Made by a program: the position numbers and the translations under genes. A stretch of DNA of 8,786 bases, from assembly GCA_020056045.1 (NCBI GenBank), contig JAGVIM010000132.1, forward strand, positions 1-8,786. Direction: 5' to 3'. The notes under the pieces were generated by a model. That model made no database searches and had not been told where the DNA came from. It saw only the letters and a program-made list of their open reading frames with translations. Of this stretch, positions 1-5,732 are shown piece by piece. Numbering within the stretch: the first letter of the stretch is position 1; every line of letters begins with the position of its first letter. The stretch is from Nanobdellota archaeon. Lineage in GTDB: Archaea; Nanobdellota; Nanobdellia; Pacearchaeales; GW2011-AR1.

Positions 1-75
1 AAGAAAAACCTCCAGATGTTGGCTAAAAAAGCCAACTGTCAAAAGTGTTTGAGTGATGAAATTAGCGAGAGCTAG
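1..75 (+). CDS. C-terminal end of an unrecognised gene entering from the left edge (partial)
   Basis: Frame 1 is open from the first base to a TAG at 73-75, giving 24 residues that end ...CQKCLSDEISES. The other two plus-strand frames hit stops early (TAA at 24-26, TGA at 50-52). The composition is polar (Lys, Asn, Gln, Glu, Ser) with a Cys-x2-Cys pair, as in the tail of a soluble protein, but 24 codons is too little to name a family. It converges with the minus-strand receiver-HPr gene, leaving 26 bases between the two stop codons. The end of the frame also forms two small hairpins (18-36 and 63-74). The open frame could be chance; base composition higher in G+C than the spacer DNA favours coding. 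Confidence 0.5.
   Translation, partial: KKNLQMLAKKANCQKCLSDEISES
18..36. other. 7-bp hairpin near the 3' end of the left-edge gene
   Basis: GTTGGCT (18-24) pairs perfectly with AGCCAAC (30-36) around a five-A loop. Read on the minus strand, the hairpin is followed by a short T run (the complement of 4-8), so it could help end transcription of the minus-strand gene at 102-1010. It lies inside the open frame 1-75, so it may simply be coding sequence. Confidence 0.35.
63..74. other. Small GNRA-type hairpin over the stop codon of the left-edge gene
   Basis: TAGC (63-66) pairs with GCTA (71-74) around GAGA, a GNRA tetraloop sequence. It overlaps the TAG stop at 73-75 and lies in the gap between two convergent genes. 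A weak bidirectional 3'-end signal is possible, but a 4-bp stem can easily be chance. Confidence 0.2.
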
Positions 76-101
76 AAGAAAGTGGCGAAGTCAAGTTTAT
101 A

Positions 102-1010
102 TCAATCAAACCTATCAAAACTAATTTTTCTTTCTTCTTCTGAAGTTATTGCAGAATATAATCTTTTTGCAAGTTTTTGTGCTTCAGAATCATCTCCATC
201 TATGGATATTCTAATAGGCTTGCCCTCAATTACACATAAGGACAGAAGAGTCATAATATCTTTACAATCACCAGTTTTTCCTTCTGTAATATCAACCAGA
301 TTTACATTTCCAGAATATTTTCTAGATTCCTCACCCATTTTTGAATAAGTATAATAACCTATACCTCCTCTTAAATTAACAATTGCTTCTACAATAGTTT
401 TGCCCTTATCAATAATTATCTTTGGAGGTTGTTTTGCTCTTTCTTTTCTGTCTATTCTTATTCTTGGAAGCTCTTTGAAAAAATAATCTAAGGAAAAATT
501 TACCTCATTTACATCATTTTCAATGTCACTTGATTTTCTTATTACTCTATCTGCACCAGAATCAAGGGGAAGGTGATGATAATCTTTAGGCATTCCAGTA
601 TAAACTAGAATTGCTATATCAGGATCACTATCTTTTATTCTTTCAATCAAACCAAGGCTTTTTCCATAGCTCGCACTGTAATAAGGCATTGGATAAAGAA
701 CCCTTTCTCTCCAGTCTGTTTTCTCTCTATTCTCTTCATAGGGCAGATGAGTAACAAGAGCATTAAATCTCCTTTTAGAAATAGCTGATTGAATTCTTTC
801 AAGAACCATTTCATCAAGATTATACATACATTCTAAGTCAAATCTTTGTCTAAGAGAAGCTGCTATGCTTTTAAATCCTTGATAACCTTGATTATAGCAA
901 AGTTCTCTCACAGATAAAGAATCAGGACATCTTCCATCAAGATAATCTCTTTCAACATAAAGTATTCGTTTCCTTTGTTCTCCTGTTTCCTGAGGGTTAG
1001 ACCGCTCCAT
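102..1010 (-). CDS. Degenerate receiver domain fused to a degenerate HPr (PTS phosphocarrier) domain
   Basis: This 302-residue soluble protein is predicted to act in regulation by binding rather than by phosphotransfer. Residues about 14-162 follow the CheY-like receiver order: strand RILYVERD (15-22), strand NALVTHLP (83-90), helix LIERIKDSDP, strand AILVYTG with Thr138, then GADRVIRK with Lys159. Thr87 stands where the phospho-accepting Asp belongs, and the acidic pocket is only partly kept (Glu20, Asp22). About 25 residues (91-115) are inserted after that strand. Residues about 197-288 match HPr, best at CKDIMTLLSLCVIEGKPIRI and DGDDSEAQKLAKRL. Gly218 falls at the catalytic His15 position, Tyr220 at Arg17, and Asp251 at the regulatory Ser46. 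The ATG at 1010 is the only Met before residue 62. The gene stands alone between two stretches with promoter and terminator signals. Homology is judged by eye: HPr fairly sure, receiver moderately. Confidence 0.75.
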   Translation of the reverse strand: MERSNPQETGEQRKRILYVERDYLDGRCPDSLSVRELCYNQGYQGFKSIAASLRQRFDLECMYNLDEMVLERIQSAISKRRFNALVTHLPYEENREKTDWRERVLYPMPYYSASYGKSLGLIERIKDSDPDIAILVYTGMPKDYHHLPLDSGADRVIRKSSDIENDVNEVNFSLDYFFKELPRIRIDRKERAKQPPKIIIDKGKTIVEAIVNLRGGIGYYTYSKMGEESRKYSGNVNLVDITEGKTGDCKDIMTLLSLCVIEGKPIRISIDGDDSEAQKLAKRLYSAITSEEERKISFDRFD

Positions 1011-1047
1011 AGATATTTTATAATCTCAGGGATTAAAAGCATTTATT

Positions 1048-1057
1048 CTATATAAAA
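1048..1057 (-). promoter_or_regulatory. Probable TATA box of the receiver-HPr gene
   Basis: Read on the minus strand the bases are TTTTATATAG. Using the usual 26-base spacing, transcription would start near 1027, giving a leader of roughly 17 bases with no clear Shine-Dalgarno sequence. Another TATA-like stretch (about 1014-1024) is too close to the ATG to serve it. Confidence 0.45.
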
Positions 1058-1083
1058 TAGATATTAAATATAAATATCTATTT
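1055..1083. promoter_or_regulatory. 29-bp dyad (operator candidate) upstream of the receiver-HPr gene
   Basis: AAATAGATATT (1055-1065) and AATATCTATTT (1073-1083) are perfect 11-bp inverted repeats around a 7-base spacer. The proximal arm touches the upstream edge of the presumed TATA box, where a bound dimer would block TBP/TFB or recruit them. AT-rich DNA yields palindromes easily, but 11 paired positions with a GC pair in each arm is more than usual. Confidence 0.45.
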
Positions 1084-1116
1084 ATTTTAGAATTCATACC
1101 TCTTATTTTTTAGATT

Positions 1117-1172
1117 AAAAAATAAAAAAAAAGAATCGGAAAAAGATATAAAAAAAAATAAAAAAATAAAAA
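1117..1172 (-). terminator. Multi-run poly-T terminator after the S-layer gene
   Basis: Immediately downstream of the S-layer stop codon (1173-1175) the minus strand carries T runs of 5 (1168-1172), 7 (1160-1166), 8 (1151-1158), 9 (1124-1132) and 6 (1117-1122). Runs of T without a hairpin are the usual archaeal termination signal. A strong terminator fits a highly expressed envelope gene and separates it from the next minus-strand gene. Confidence 0.75.
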
Positions 1173-2441
1173 TTAGTAGTAACTTGTTTCTCCGAATTCT
1201 TCAGTTTCTGTAGGTCTCTTTGTTAATAACACTATTAGTATTACTAAAAGTACTACGAAGACAATAACCAATATAATGGTTAATACTAGAACTGCATTAC
1301 TTCCTGTAAATCCGATTGCTGAACTTGAACTAGCTGGTTTTTCCACATTCAATGTGAAACTAACCTTTCTTTCAAGTCCTGCTTCTGAATTAACATTCAC
1401 AGTTACTAGATGTGTGCCTTCACTTGCACTATTAGTAGCTTTAACTTTTACTTGTACAGATTTGCTAGAGTCAGCTCCAACTGTTACAACTGGTTCTGTT
1501 ATTTCAACAGTTAATCCTTGCGATTGTTCTGCTACTAAATAGTAGACAGCCATTCTATCGTTTGGATTAATTAAAACAACATTAAATGTTGTTTCTTCAC
1601 CAACTGAGACTGTTCTTGAAGTTATTGATGGAACAATACCAGATTGTGTACCAACGCCTTCAACAGCAAGTCTAGTTTTAACAGTTGTGCTTGTGTCATA
1701 GTTATAAGCTTCAACAACTACATTGTAGTTGCCTGGAGTAGCTGTTCTTGGAACAGTTAAGTATAGTACTTTGTTATTTGTATCCCTTATGTTGTCATAA
1801 CTATCTTCATAGTTACTATCAACCTTAGGAGCCAAATCTCCAAAATATACTTTTCTTTCAAGACCCAATTCAGGAATTGAAACTTTCACATATGTATTGT
1901 CAAGTCTGTCATTTCCGTTGTTTTCAAGAACAACGTCAAATGCAACAGTATTTCCAGCAGTTACTTTGTTAGCTGAATCAACAGATAGAATATTCAAGCT
2001 GTAAAGATCTTTTTGCATTTCGATTGCATAATCTCTATCAACTGAATCTTCTCCCTTTGCGCTGATTTCAACACTCAAAGTTGTACCTTCTGTTAATTTG
2101 TCAAGGTCAATACTTGATGGTAACTCTAATGAAAATCTTTTTACATACTTACTTCCATTAACTATATGGAATCTAGGTGTGTAAGCAGAAATATCATTTT
2201 TGTATCCACTTATTGATACCTCAACCTTAACATCAGTTACATCTTTTTCTGCAGTGAATTCTACTTCTACTGGAACAGTATTAGAGACTTCGCCTGCAAT
2301 TGCTGGTGTATGTTCATTTGCAACAATGCCATCAATTTTGACAACTACATTGCTAACCATATCACTAGCCAACACTGTATTCAAAGCTAAAACTATAGCG
2401 AATAATGCTACAAAAGAAACGAATATTGCTTTGTTTTTCAT
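1173..2441 (-). CDS. Putative S-layer protein, DPANN type, with C-terminal membrane anchor
   Basis: This 422-residue protein probably forms or supports the cell-surface layer. Residues 1-26 are a signal peptide (Lys-rich start, hydrophobic core, likely cut after VLAS or nearby). Three Ig-like, beta-rich stretches follow, about 31-145, 146-262 and 263-367. The last two start with a 'vtaGntv/vsvGeet' pattern and contain 'NnGnd' or 'NPND' turns, as in CARDB/COG1361 surface modules. A Ser-rich linker leads to one membrane segment (about 383-406) and a short acidic cytoplasmic tail ending in Tyr-Tyr. The domain order matches the 'putative S-layer protein' I associate with Woesearchaeota and Pacearchaeota genomes. 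There are no cysteines. It is monocistronic, with its own promoter and terminator. Alternative reading: a generic Ig-like surface protein that is not the lattice former. Confidence 0.8.
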   Translation of the reverse strand: MKNKAIFVSFVALFAIVLALNTVLASDMVSNVVVKIDGIVANEHTPAIAGEVSNTVPVEVEFTAEKDVTDVKVEVSISGYKNDISAYTPRFHIVNGSKYVKRFSLELPSSIDLDKLTEGTTLSVEISAKGEDSVDRDYAIEMQKDLYSLNILSVDSANKVTAGNTVAFDVVLENNGNDRLDNTYVKVSIPELGLERKVYFGDLAPKVDSNYEDSYDNIRDTNNKVLYLTVPRTATPGNYNVVVEAYNYDTSTTVKTRLAVEGVGTQSGIVPSITSRTVSVGEETTFNVVLINPNDRMAVYYLVAEQSQGLTVEITEPVVTVGADSSKSVQVKVKATNSASEGTHLVTVNVNSEAGLERKVSFTLNVEKPASSSSAIGFTGSNAVLVLTIILVIVFVVLLVILIVLLTKRPTETEEFGETSYY

Positions 2442-2461
2442 GTTAGGTTTTTAAAAATTTA

Positions 2462-2473
2462 GTTAATATTAAC
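2462..2473. promoter_or_regulatory. 12-bp perfect palindrome at the S-layer transcription start
   Basis: GTTAATATTAAC is a perfect palindrome. It overlaps the start site predicted from the TATA box at 2485-2494 and lies 20 bases before the S-layer ATG. It could be an operator or may only shape the 5' end of the mRNA. Confidence 0.3.
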
Positions 2474-2484
2474 ACCTAAAAATA

Positions 2485-2500
2485 CTTTATAAACATTTCG
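2485..2500 (-). promoter_or_regulatory. BRE/TATA promoter of the S-layer gene
   Basis: Read on the minus strand the bases are CGAAATGTTTATAAAG: a purine-rich BRE followed by a strong TATA box. The expected start is near 2463, so the S-layer mRNA would have a leader of about 22 bases. No Shine-Dalgarno match is visible in it. Confidence 0.6.
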
Positions 2501-2535
2501 GTATTGTAATAACTATATAATAAGTACAAAAAGCA

Positions 2536-2549
2536 TAAAGCTTATATAG
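2536..2549 (+). promoter_or_regulatory. BRE/TATA promoter of the small RHH gene
   Basis: AAAGC followed by TTATATAG (2542-2549) is a good archaeal core promoter. A start about 26 bases on, near 2571, would give a leader of about 40 bases. A weaker box, GATATAG (about 2581-2587), at 25-28 bases from the ATG, would instead give a leaderless mRNA. Confidence 0.5.
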
Positions 2550-2577
2550 TATAACCGGGTATAATGAGGTATACCTC
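2550..2577. promoter_or_regulatory. Twin palindromes at the RHH promoter (operator candidate)
   Basis: TATAACCGGGTATA (2550-2563) is a 14-bp dyad with one mismatched pair. GAGGTATACCTC (2566-2577) is a perfect 12-bp palindrome. Both contain the half-site GGTATA, and their centres lie 15 bp apart, just downstream of the TATA box. Ribbon-helix-helix proteins commonly bind tandem short palindromes as cooperating dimers, so autoregulation by the gene that follows is the natural inference. Confidence 0.5.
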
Positions 2578-2610
2578 TAAGATATAGAAGCTGATAAGAT
2601 AAAAAATAAA

Positions 2611-2832
2611 ATGGCTAAAATCACAACAATTAAGATATCTACAGAAACAAAAGAAAGACTTGAAAAGCTAAAAGAGTATGAAAGAGAAACTTATAATGAT
2701 GTTTTAAACAAAATTTTTTATGTATTAAACATTTCAAAAAAAGAACCCGAAAGAGCTAGAAAAGTTTTAGAAAATATTGATCGTAGAATTAAGAAAAATA
2801 TAATCATGAAAAAAAGATTAAAATCAAGTTAA
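2611..2832 (+). CDS. Small ribbon-helix-helix-like (VapB/CopG-type) regulator
   Basis: The 73-residue basic protein begins TTIKISTETKERLEKLKEYE, the pattern of an RHH domain. A short strand (residues 4-10, ITTIKIS) would enter the DNA major groove. Helix 1 is about 11-24 (TETKERLEKLKEYE). A turn with Thr27 leads to helix 2, about 28-42 (YNDVLNKIFYVLNIS). The C-terminal 30 residues are a strongly basic helix. The length and opening resemble archaeal antitoxin-like RHH proteins (VapB-type or DUF7557-like). No toxin gene adjoins it: the next gene is convergent, on the other strand, and encodes a membrane protein. It is therefore more likely a solitary regulator than half of a classic toxin-antitoxin pair. 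The twin palindromes at its promoter suggest it represses itself and perhaps the divergent S-layer gene. Confidence 0.7.
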   Translation: MAKITTIKISTETKERLEKLKEYERETYNDVLNKIFYVLNISKKEPERARKVLENIDRRIKKNIIMKKRLKSS

Positions 2833-2850
2833 AATAATTATAATAAACTT

Positions 2851-2872
2851 GATTTAAATTTTTAATTAAATC
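2851..2872. terminator. AT-rich dyad between convergent genes, possible bidirectional terminator
   Basis: GATTTAA (2851-2857) pairs with TTAAATC (2866-2872). The spacer between the arms carries a T run on the plus strand. It lies between the stop of the RHH gene and the end of the convergent membrane-protein gene, whose stop codon it overlaps. The signal is weak because the DNA is so AT-rich. Confidence 0.35.
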
Positions 2873-3246
2873 TGGTTGATTTTCTTTTGTCCATTTACAT
2901 AATCTACTTTGAATATATTTTTCATATCAATACTTACATAGTATTCTTGTTCTTCATTTGTCTTAACATGACATATCGGATTTGTGTTTGAAGGAATCCT
3001 TTCAATAACTCTTACTGGAACGCCTGATAAAACAGAAAAATTAAGATTTTCAACAATTGTGCCAAGAGTACACCAGTTAGTTTCAATAGGATTTATTGCA
3101 TTTGAGTTGTCATTAAGTTCGTCTTCTTCAGTAGAAATAGTTTTCTTATTAAATAAAACAAGATAAATTCCAACTAAAATTATTACTACAATTATTGCAG
3201 CTATAATCCAAATCATTGTATTTGCTTTTTTATTTTGAGTCTTCAT
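2866..3246 (-). CDS. Small single-pass membrane protein with extracellular Cys pair
   Basis: The 126-residue protein has a short basic, polar N-terminus (MKTQNKKANT), one long hydrophobic segment (about 11-32), an acidic Asn-rich linker (about 38-56) and a C-terminal domain of about 70 residues. Cys59 and Cys92 could form a disulfide, consistent with a domain outside the membrane. I do not recognise the domain. The ATG at 3246 is chosen over a TTG three codons earlier because that TTG would overlap the upstream stop. The ATG lies only 2 bases after the stop of the pilin-like gene, no TATA box is visible at the usual distance and no Shine-Dalgarno sequence is seen. Translation is probably coupled to the upstream gene, and the two products may act together at the cell surface. 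Confidence 0.7.
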   Translation of the reverse strand: MKTQNKKANTMIWIIAAIIVVIILVGIYLVLFNKKTISTEEDELNDNSNAINPIETNWCTLGTIVENLNFSVLSGVPVRVIERIPSNTNPICHVKTNEEQEYYVSIDMKNIFKVDYVNGQKKINQI

Positions 3247-3248
3247 AT

Positions 3249-5090
3249 TTAGCAACTAACACTGCATGTTGGTGCAGGAGTAGAACCTGAGGTATATATT
3301 CTTGAACTATTGCATCTAACTGCAGTATACTGATTAGTATTTGAGGTATATGAATAAATATCTTTTGCATTTCTAGCAGTTACATTCCCACATAGGGTAA
3401 GATTTGAAAAAGAATTACTATCTGAGTAATAAACTTGCATCATATTTGTATTTGATTTAGGCTTTGCAATATCAATATTACTAAATATATTTGATTTAGC
3501 TCTGTAAAGGTACATTGGTAAATACCCTGGAGAACCTGCATTAATATTTTTAAAACTATTCATATCTGCATAAGAAAGATAAATTACTCTTCCAAAATTA
3601 TTTATGTTTATATTAGATATATTATTATAATAGGCATAATTTTCAAAAATTCCTTCTGAAAATCCATCAAGCACAATATTTGTTACAACGCTTCTGTTTG
3701 AATAAGAAAAATAAAATCCCTGTGAATAATAATCAATATAAGTAGCATTTTCCCAAGTATATTTGTTAGTACATCCGCTGAGCTCAAGATTATTAAATAT
3801 TCCTCCATTTTTTAATTGTTCAAGATAAATTATAAAAGAGAAATTGGTAATTTTTCCGTTTATAACACTAATATTACTAACACTATATCTTCCATAAATT
3901 CCATACTGGCTCTGCACCATATCTTCAGAATAAAATAAGGTACAGTTATTTTGCACACAGGCTGTTGCATTTCCATAATAATTCCAACAATTATAATTTG
4001 GACTGCAACTTCCAGAGTTCCAAGAACAGTTATTACTAATGCAACTGCTTTGATTAGTGTATGAACAAGCCCAGTTTGTATCACAATTTGGATAAGGTTC
4101 AATTCTACATGTACCAACAATACTCTTATCGTTAAGATCAAGAGTAATATTTGTTCCAGTAGAAAATTCAATACAATTCGAATCTGCAGGAACATTAAGA
4201 ATATTATCCGTAAGTTTGTATGCTTTATTGCTTGATCTAAGGGTCATGCAAGAATTAATGTCTCCATATCCATCACAGTTTTCATCTAGTTCATTATTTA
4301 AAATTTCAGTTGCATTTGGTCTTTGAACACTTGAAGTGTCATTACAATCATCGCCGATAGTAGAGTTTCCAAAAGGAACAGTTCCATTAAGACAATAAAC
4401 CATCTGAGATCCAAACCCATATCCGTCAGAATCTATGTCAGCATACAAGCTCATATTAACCCATGCTCTATTGTTATTATCATTACAGTCTAGACCAAGA
4501 CACCCTGATGAAGCATTTCCATAATGATCTCCATCAATATCAAATGTAGCATTACAAACAACAGGATTATATGTGTTTGTTGGAGGATTATTTGGATTTG
4601 TAACATTATTAGGGGCGGGTTTAGTTGAAGTTGTTATTTCAATACCTGTTGTCACATTTTTCCCATCTTTAATATAAACATAATATAGAGAAATCTTTTT
4701 TAATTTTGAAAAAGAATCTAAACGAGGATTAAGATCTGTTGATTTTATTGAATAAAACTTAGTTTCAAGTTCACCAGGATAAATAGAATAATCTTCATAA
4801 ATATGAAGAAGTCCATCTGTATCTTCAAAAACTAATTTTATTCCACTAACACTAACACTTGATCCTCCTGCAGGTCTAAAAACACTAACATCTGCAGAAC
4901 TTTTATCAGAAGATAAAGAATAAGCAACCTCTCCTTTTAATGCAAAAGAATCAACATCAACCTGACTAGTTGATTTTTTCATAACTCCGTTAACAACATT
5001 CCAAACAATAATAACAGCAACAAGAGATACTAAAATAATTAATACTATTGTAATTATAGAAGCTTGCGCTTTCACACTCTCTTTTTTCAT
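3249..5090 (-). CDS. Pilin-anchored surface protein with MopE-type motifs and a beta-helix
   Basis: This 613-residue protein is predicted to sit on the cell surface. The N-terminus fits an archaeal class III (type IV pilin) signal peptide: basic residues, then KA|QA at residues 7-10 as the prepilin peptidase site, then a hydrophobic helix (about 11-33). Residues 45-155 resemble a pilin-type beta domain. After a Pro/Asn-rich linker come two MopE-type Asp-rich motifs (PF11617-like), DIDGDHYG...DCNDN (184-205) and DIDSDGYG...DCND (218-251), closed by ENCDGYGD (270-277). These probably bind calcium or another metal. Residues 281-325 and 395-595 form a right-handed beta-helix of NosD type. A Cys-rich insert (about 327-388) interrupts it, built of two similar C-x(5-7)-N-x-[ST]-x-C-x2-NNC units. 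I count 22 N-x-[ST] sequons, suggesting heavy glycosylation. Adhesion or binding of a partner cell or polymer is likely. Confidence 0.75.
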   Translation of the reverse strand: MKKESVKAQASIITIVLIILVSLVAVIIVWNVVNGVMKKSTSQVDVDSFALKGEVAYSLSSDKSSADVSVFRPAGGSSVSVSGIKLVFEDTDGLLHIYEDYSIYPGELETKFYSIKSTDLNPRLDSFSKLKKISLYYVYIKDGKNVTTGIEITTSTKPAPNNVTNPNNPPTNTYNPVVCNATFDIDGDHYGNASSGCLGLDCNDNNNRAWVNMSLYADIDSDGYGFGSQMVYCLNGTVPFGNSTIGDDCNDTSSVQRPNATEILNNELDENCDGYGDINSCMTLRSSNKAYKLTDNILNVPADSNCIEFSTGTNITLDLNDKSIVGTCRIEPYPNCDTNWACSYTNQSSCISNNCSWNSGSCSPNYNCWNYYGNATACVQNNCTLFYSEDMVQSQYGIYGRYSVSNISVINGKITNFSFIIYLEQLKNGGIFNNLELSGCTNKYTWENATYIDYYSQGFYFSYSNRSVVTNIVLDGFSEGIFENYAYYNNISNININNFGRVIYLSYADMNSFKNINAGSPGYLPMYLYRAKSNIFSNIDIAKPKSNTNMMQVYYSDSNSFSNLTLCGNVTARNAKDIYSYTSNTNQYTAVRCNSSRIYTSGSTPAPTCSVSC

Positions 5091-5105
5091 AAAATAAATA
5101 ATAAC

Positions 5106-5702
5106 CTATTCTTTATAAATGTTTTTATAAAAATTTATTTTTGTTTTATATTTTAATAACACAAAAAAGAAAACCAATAAAACAATTGCTGCTATTAAAA
5201 CTACAATAATAATTGTGTAATTTAATTGATCATTTGTATTACTAATTGCATTACCCTGAATTATATTACTATCTTTTTTACTATCTTTTGAATAAGATGT
5301 TCTTATATAACTAAATCCTCCGCCTCCGCCTGATTGAAAATAACTAAAAACAATATCCCATTTTGCATTTGAACCTGAATCTAAGCATATATTCTTATTA
5401 ACAATACTAGGCATATTTCCTGCAAAACATTCATCTCTAAATTCATTAGAAAACCCATTAAACCATTTTTTTACACTATTGCAGCTTCCACATCCCCATT
5501 TTAATCCATCATCACCTAAAATACCTATATTTATTATAGGTCCTACTAAATCTCTTGATAAGCATACATTATTAAAAGAATCAAAACAGTCTTTTTCAAT
5601 TAATCCAACTTCTGAAGGATGATTATAGTTAACAGTTTGGGAAAGAACAAAATTTATGCTCATTAACATAAAAATTATCAAAATAACATTCTTTTTTATC
5701 AT
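5106..5702 (-). CDS. Secreted Cys-rich protein with C-terminal membrane anchor
   Basis: The 198-residue protein has a cleavable signal peptide (1-21, cut probable after VLS). Its extracellular domain of about 105 residues carries six cysteines (39, 47, 71, 74, 92, 106; CGSC at 71-74), enough for three disulfides. A Gly-rich and Ser/Lys-rich stalk (124-150) leads to one membrane segment (about 163-184) and a basic cytoplasmic tail. The stalk contains IIQGNAIS just before the membrane segment, reminiscent of the short 'ITGxAI'-like stretches often seen there in DPANN surface proteins; this comparison is from memory. No enzymatic motif is visible. It sits 15 bases upstream of the pilin-like gene and 22 bases after endonuclease IV, each with its own promoter signal. 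A cell-surface role with the two following genes is inferred. It is not a recognised family. Confidence 0.7.
   Translation of the reverse strand: MIKKNVILIIFMLMSINFVLSQTVNYNHPSEVGLIEKDCFDSFNNVCLSRDLVGPIINIGILGDDGLKWGCGSCNSVKKWFNGFSNEFRDECFAGNMPSIVNKNICLDSGSNAKWDIVFSYFQSGGGGGFSYIRTSYSKDSKKDSNIIQGNAISNTNDQLNYTIIIVVLIAAIVLLVFFFVLLKYKTKINFYKNIYKE
5109..5120 (-). promoter_or_regulatory. TATA box of the pilin-like gene inside the preceding gene
   Basis: Read on the minus strand, ATTTATAAAGAA is centred about 26 bases before the ATG at 5090, so the mRNA should start at or next to the start codon (leaderless). The same bases encode the last residues (IYKE) of the preceding gene, ending just before its TAG stop. 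Confidence 0.6.
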
Positions 5703-5720
5703 AAAAGAATAAATATTCTC

Positions 5721-5732
5721 TTCTTTATAAAT
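5721..5732 (-). promoter_or_regulatory. TATA box of the Cys-rich gene over the endonuclease IV stop codon
   Basis: Read on the minus strand, ATTTATAAAGAA is identical in core to the box at 5109-5120 and is also centred about 26 bases before the ATG (5702). It contains the TTA TAA that ends endonuclease IV. The Cys-rich gene is therefore probably leaderless and can be transcribed separately from endonuclease IV. Confidence 0.6.

Noticed and set aside
10..40. Resemblance of CCAGATGTTGGCT to a conserved 23S rRNA stretch
   Set aside because: The match is only about a dozen bases and the sequence on either side does not continue it; the frame 1-75 explains the region better.
53..59. GTGATGA, a perfect match to the C box of C/D guide RNAs
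   Set aside because: No CTGA D box lies at a suitable distance downstream, there is no terminal stem, and the stretch lies in an open reading frame.
82..348. Plus-strand open frame of 88 codons
   Set aside because: It lies wholly opposite the receiver-HPr gene, has no promoter and reads as low-complexity Ser/Phe/Leu, a shadow of the real gene.
3244..3255. TTG start for the small membrane protein at 3255
   Set aside because: It adds three residues and overlaps the upstream stop codon; the ATG at 3246 is a better codon placed directly after the stop.
3860..4195. Minus-strand open frame of 111 codons inside the pilin-like gene
   Set aside because: Out-of-frame overlap with a clearly coding gene; Leu/Ile/Val-rich output is typical of a shadow frame.
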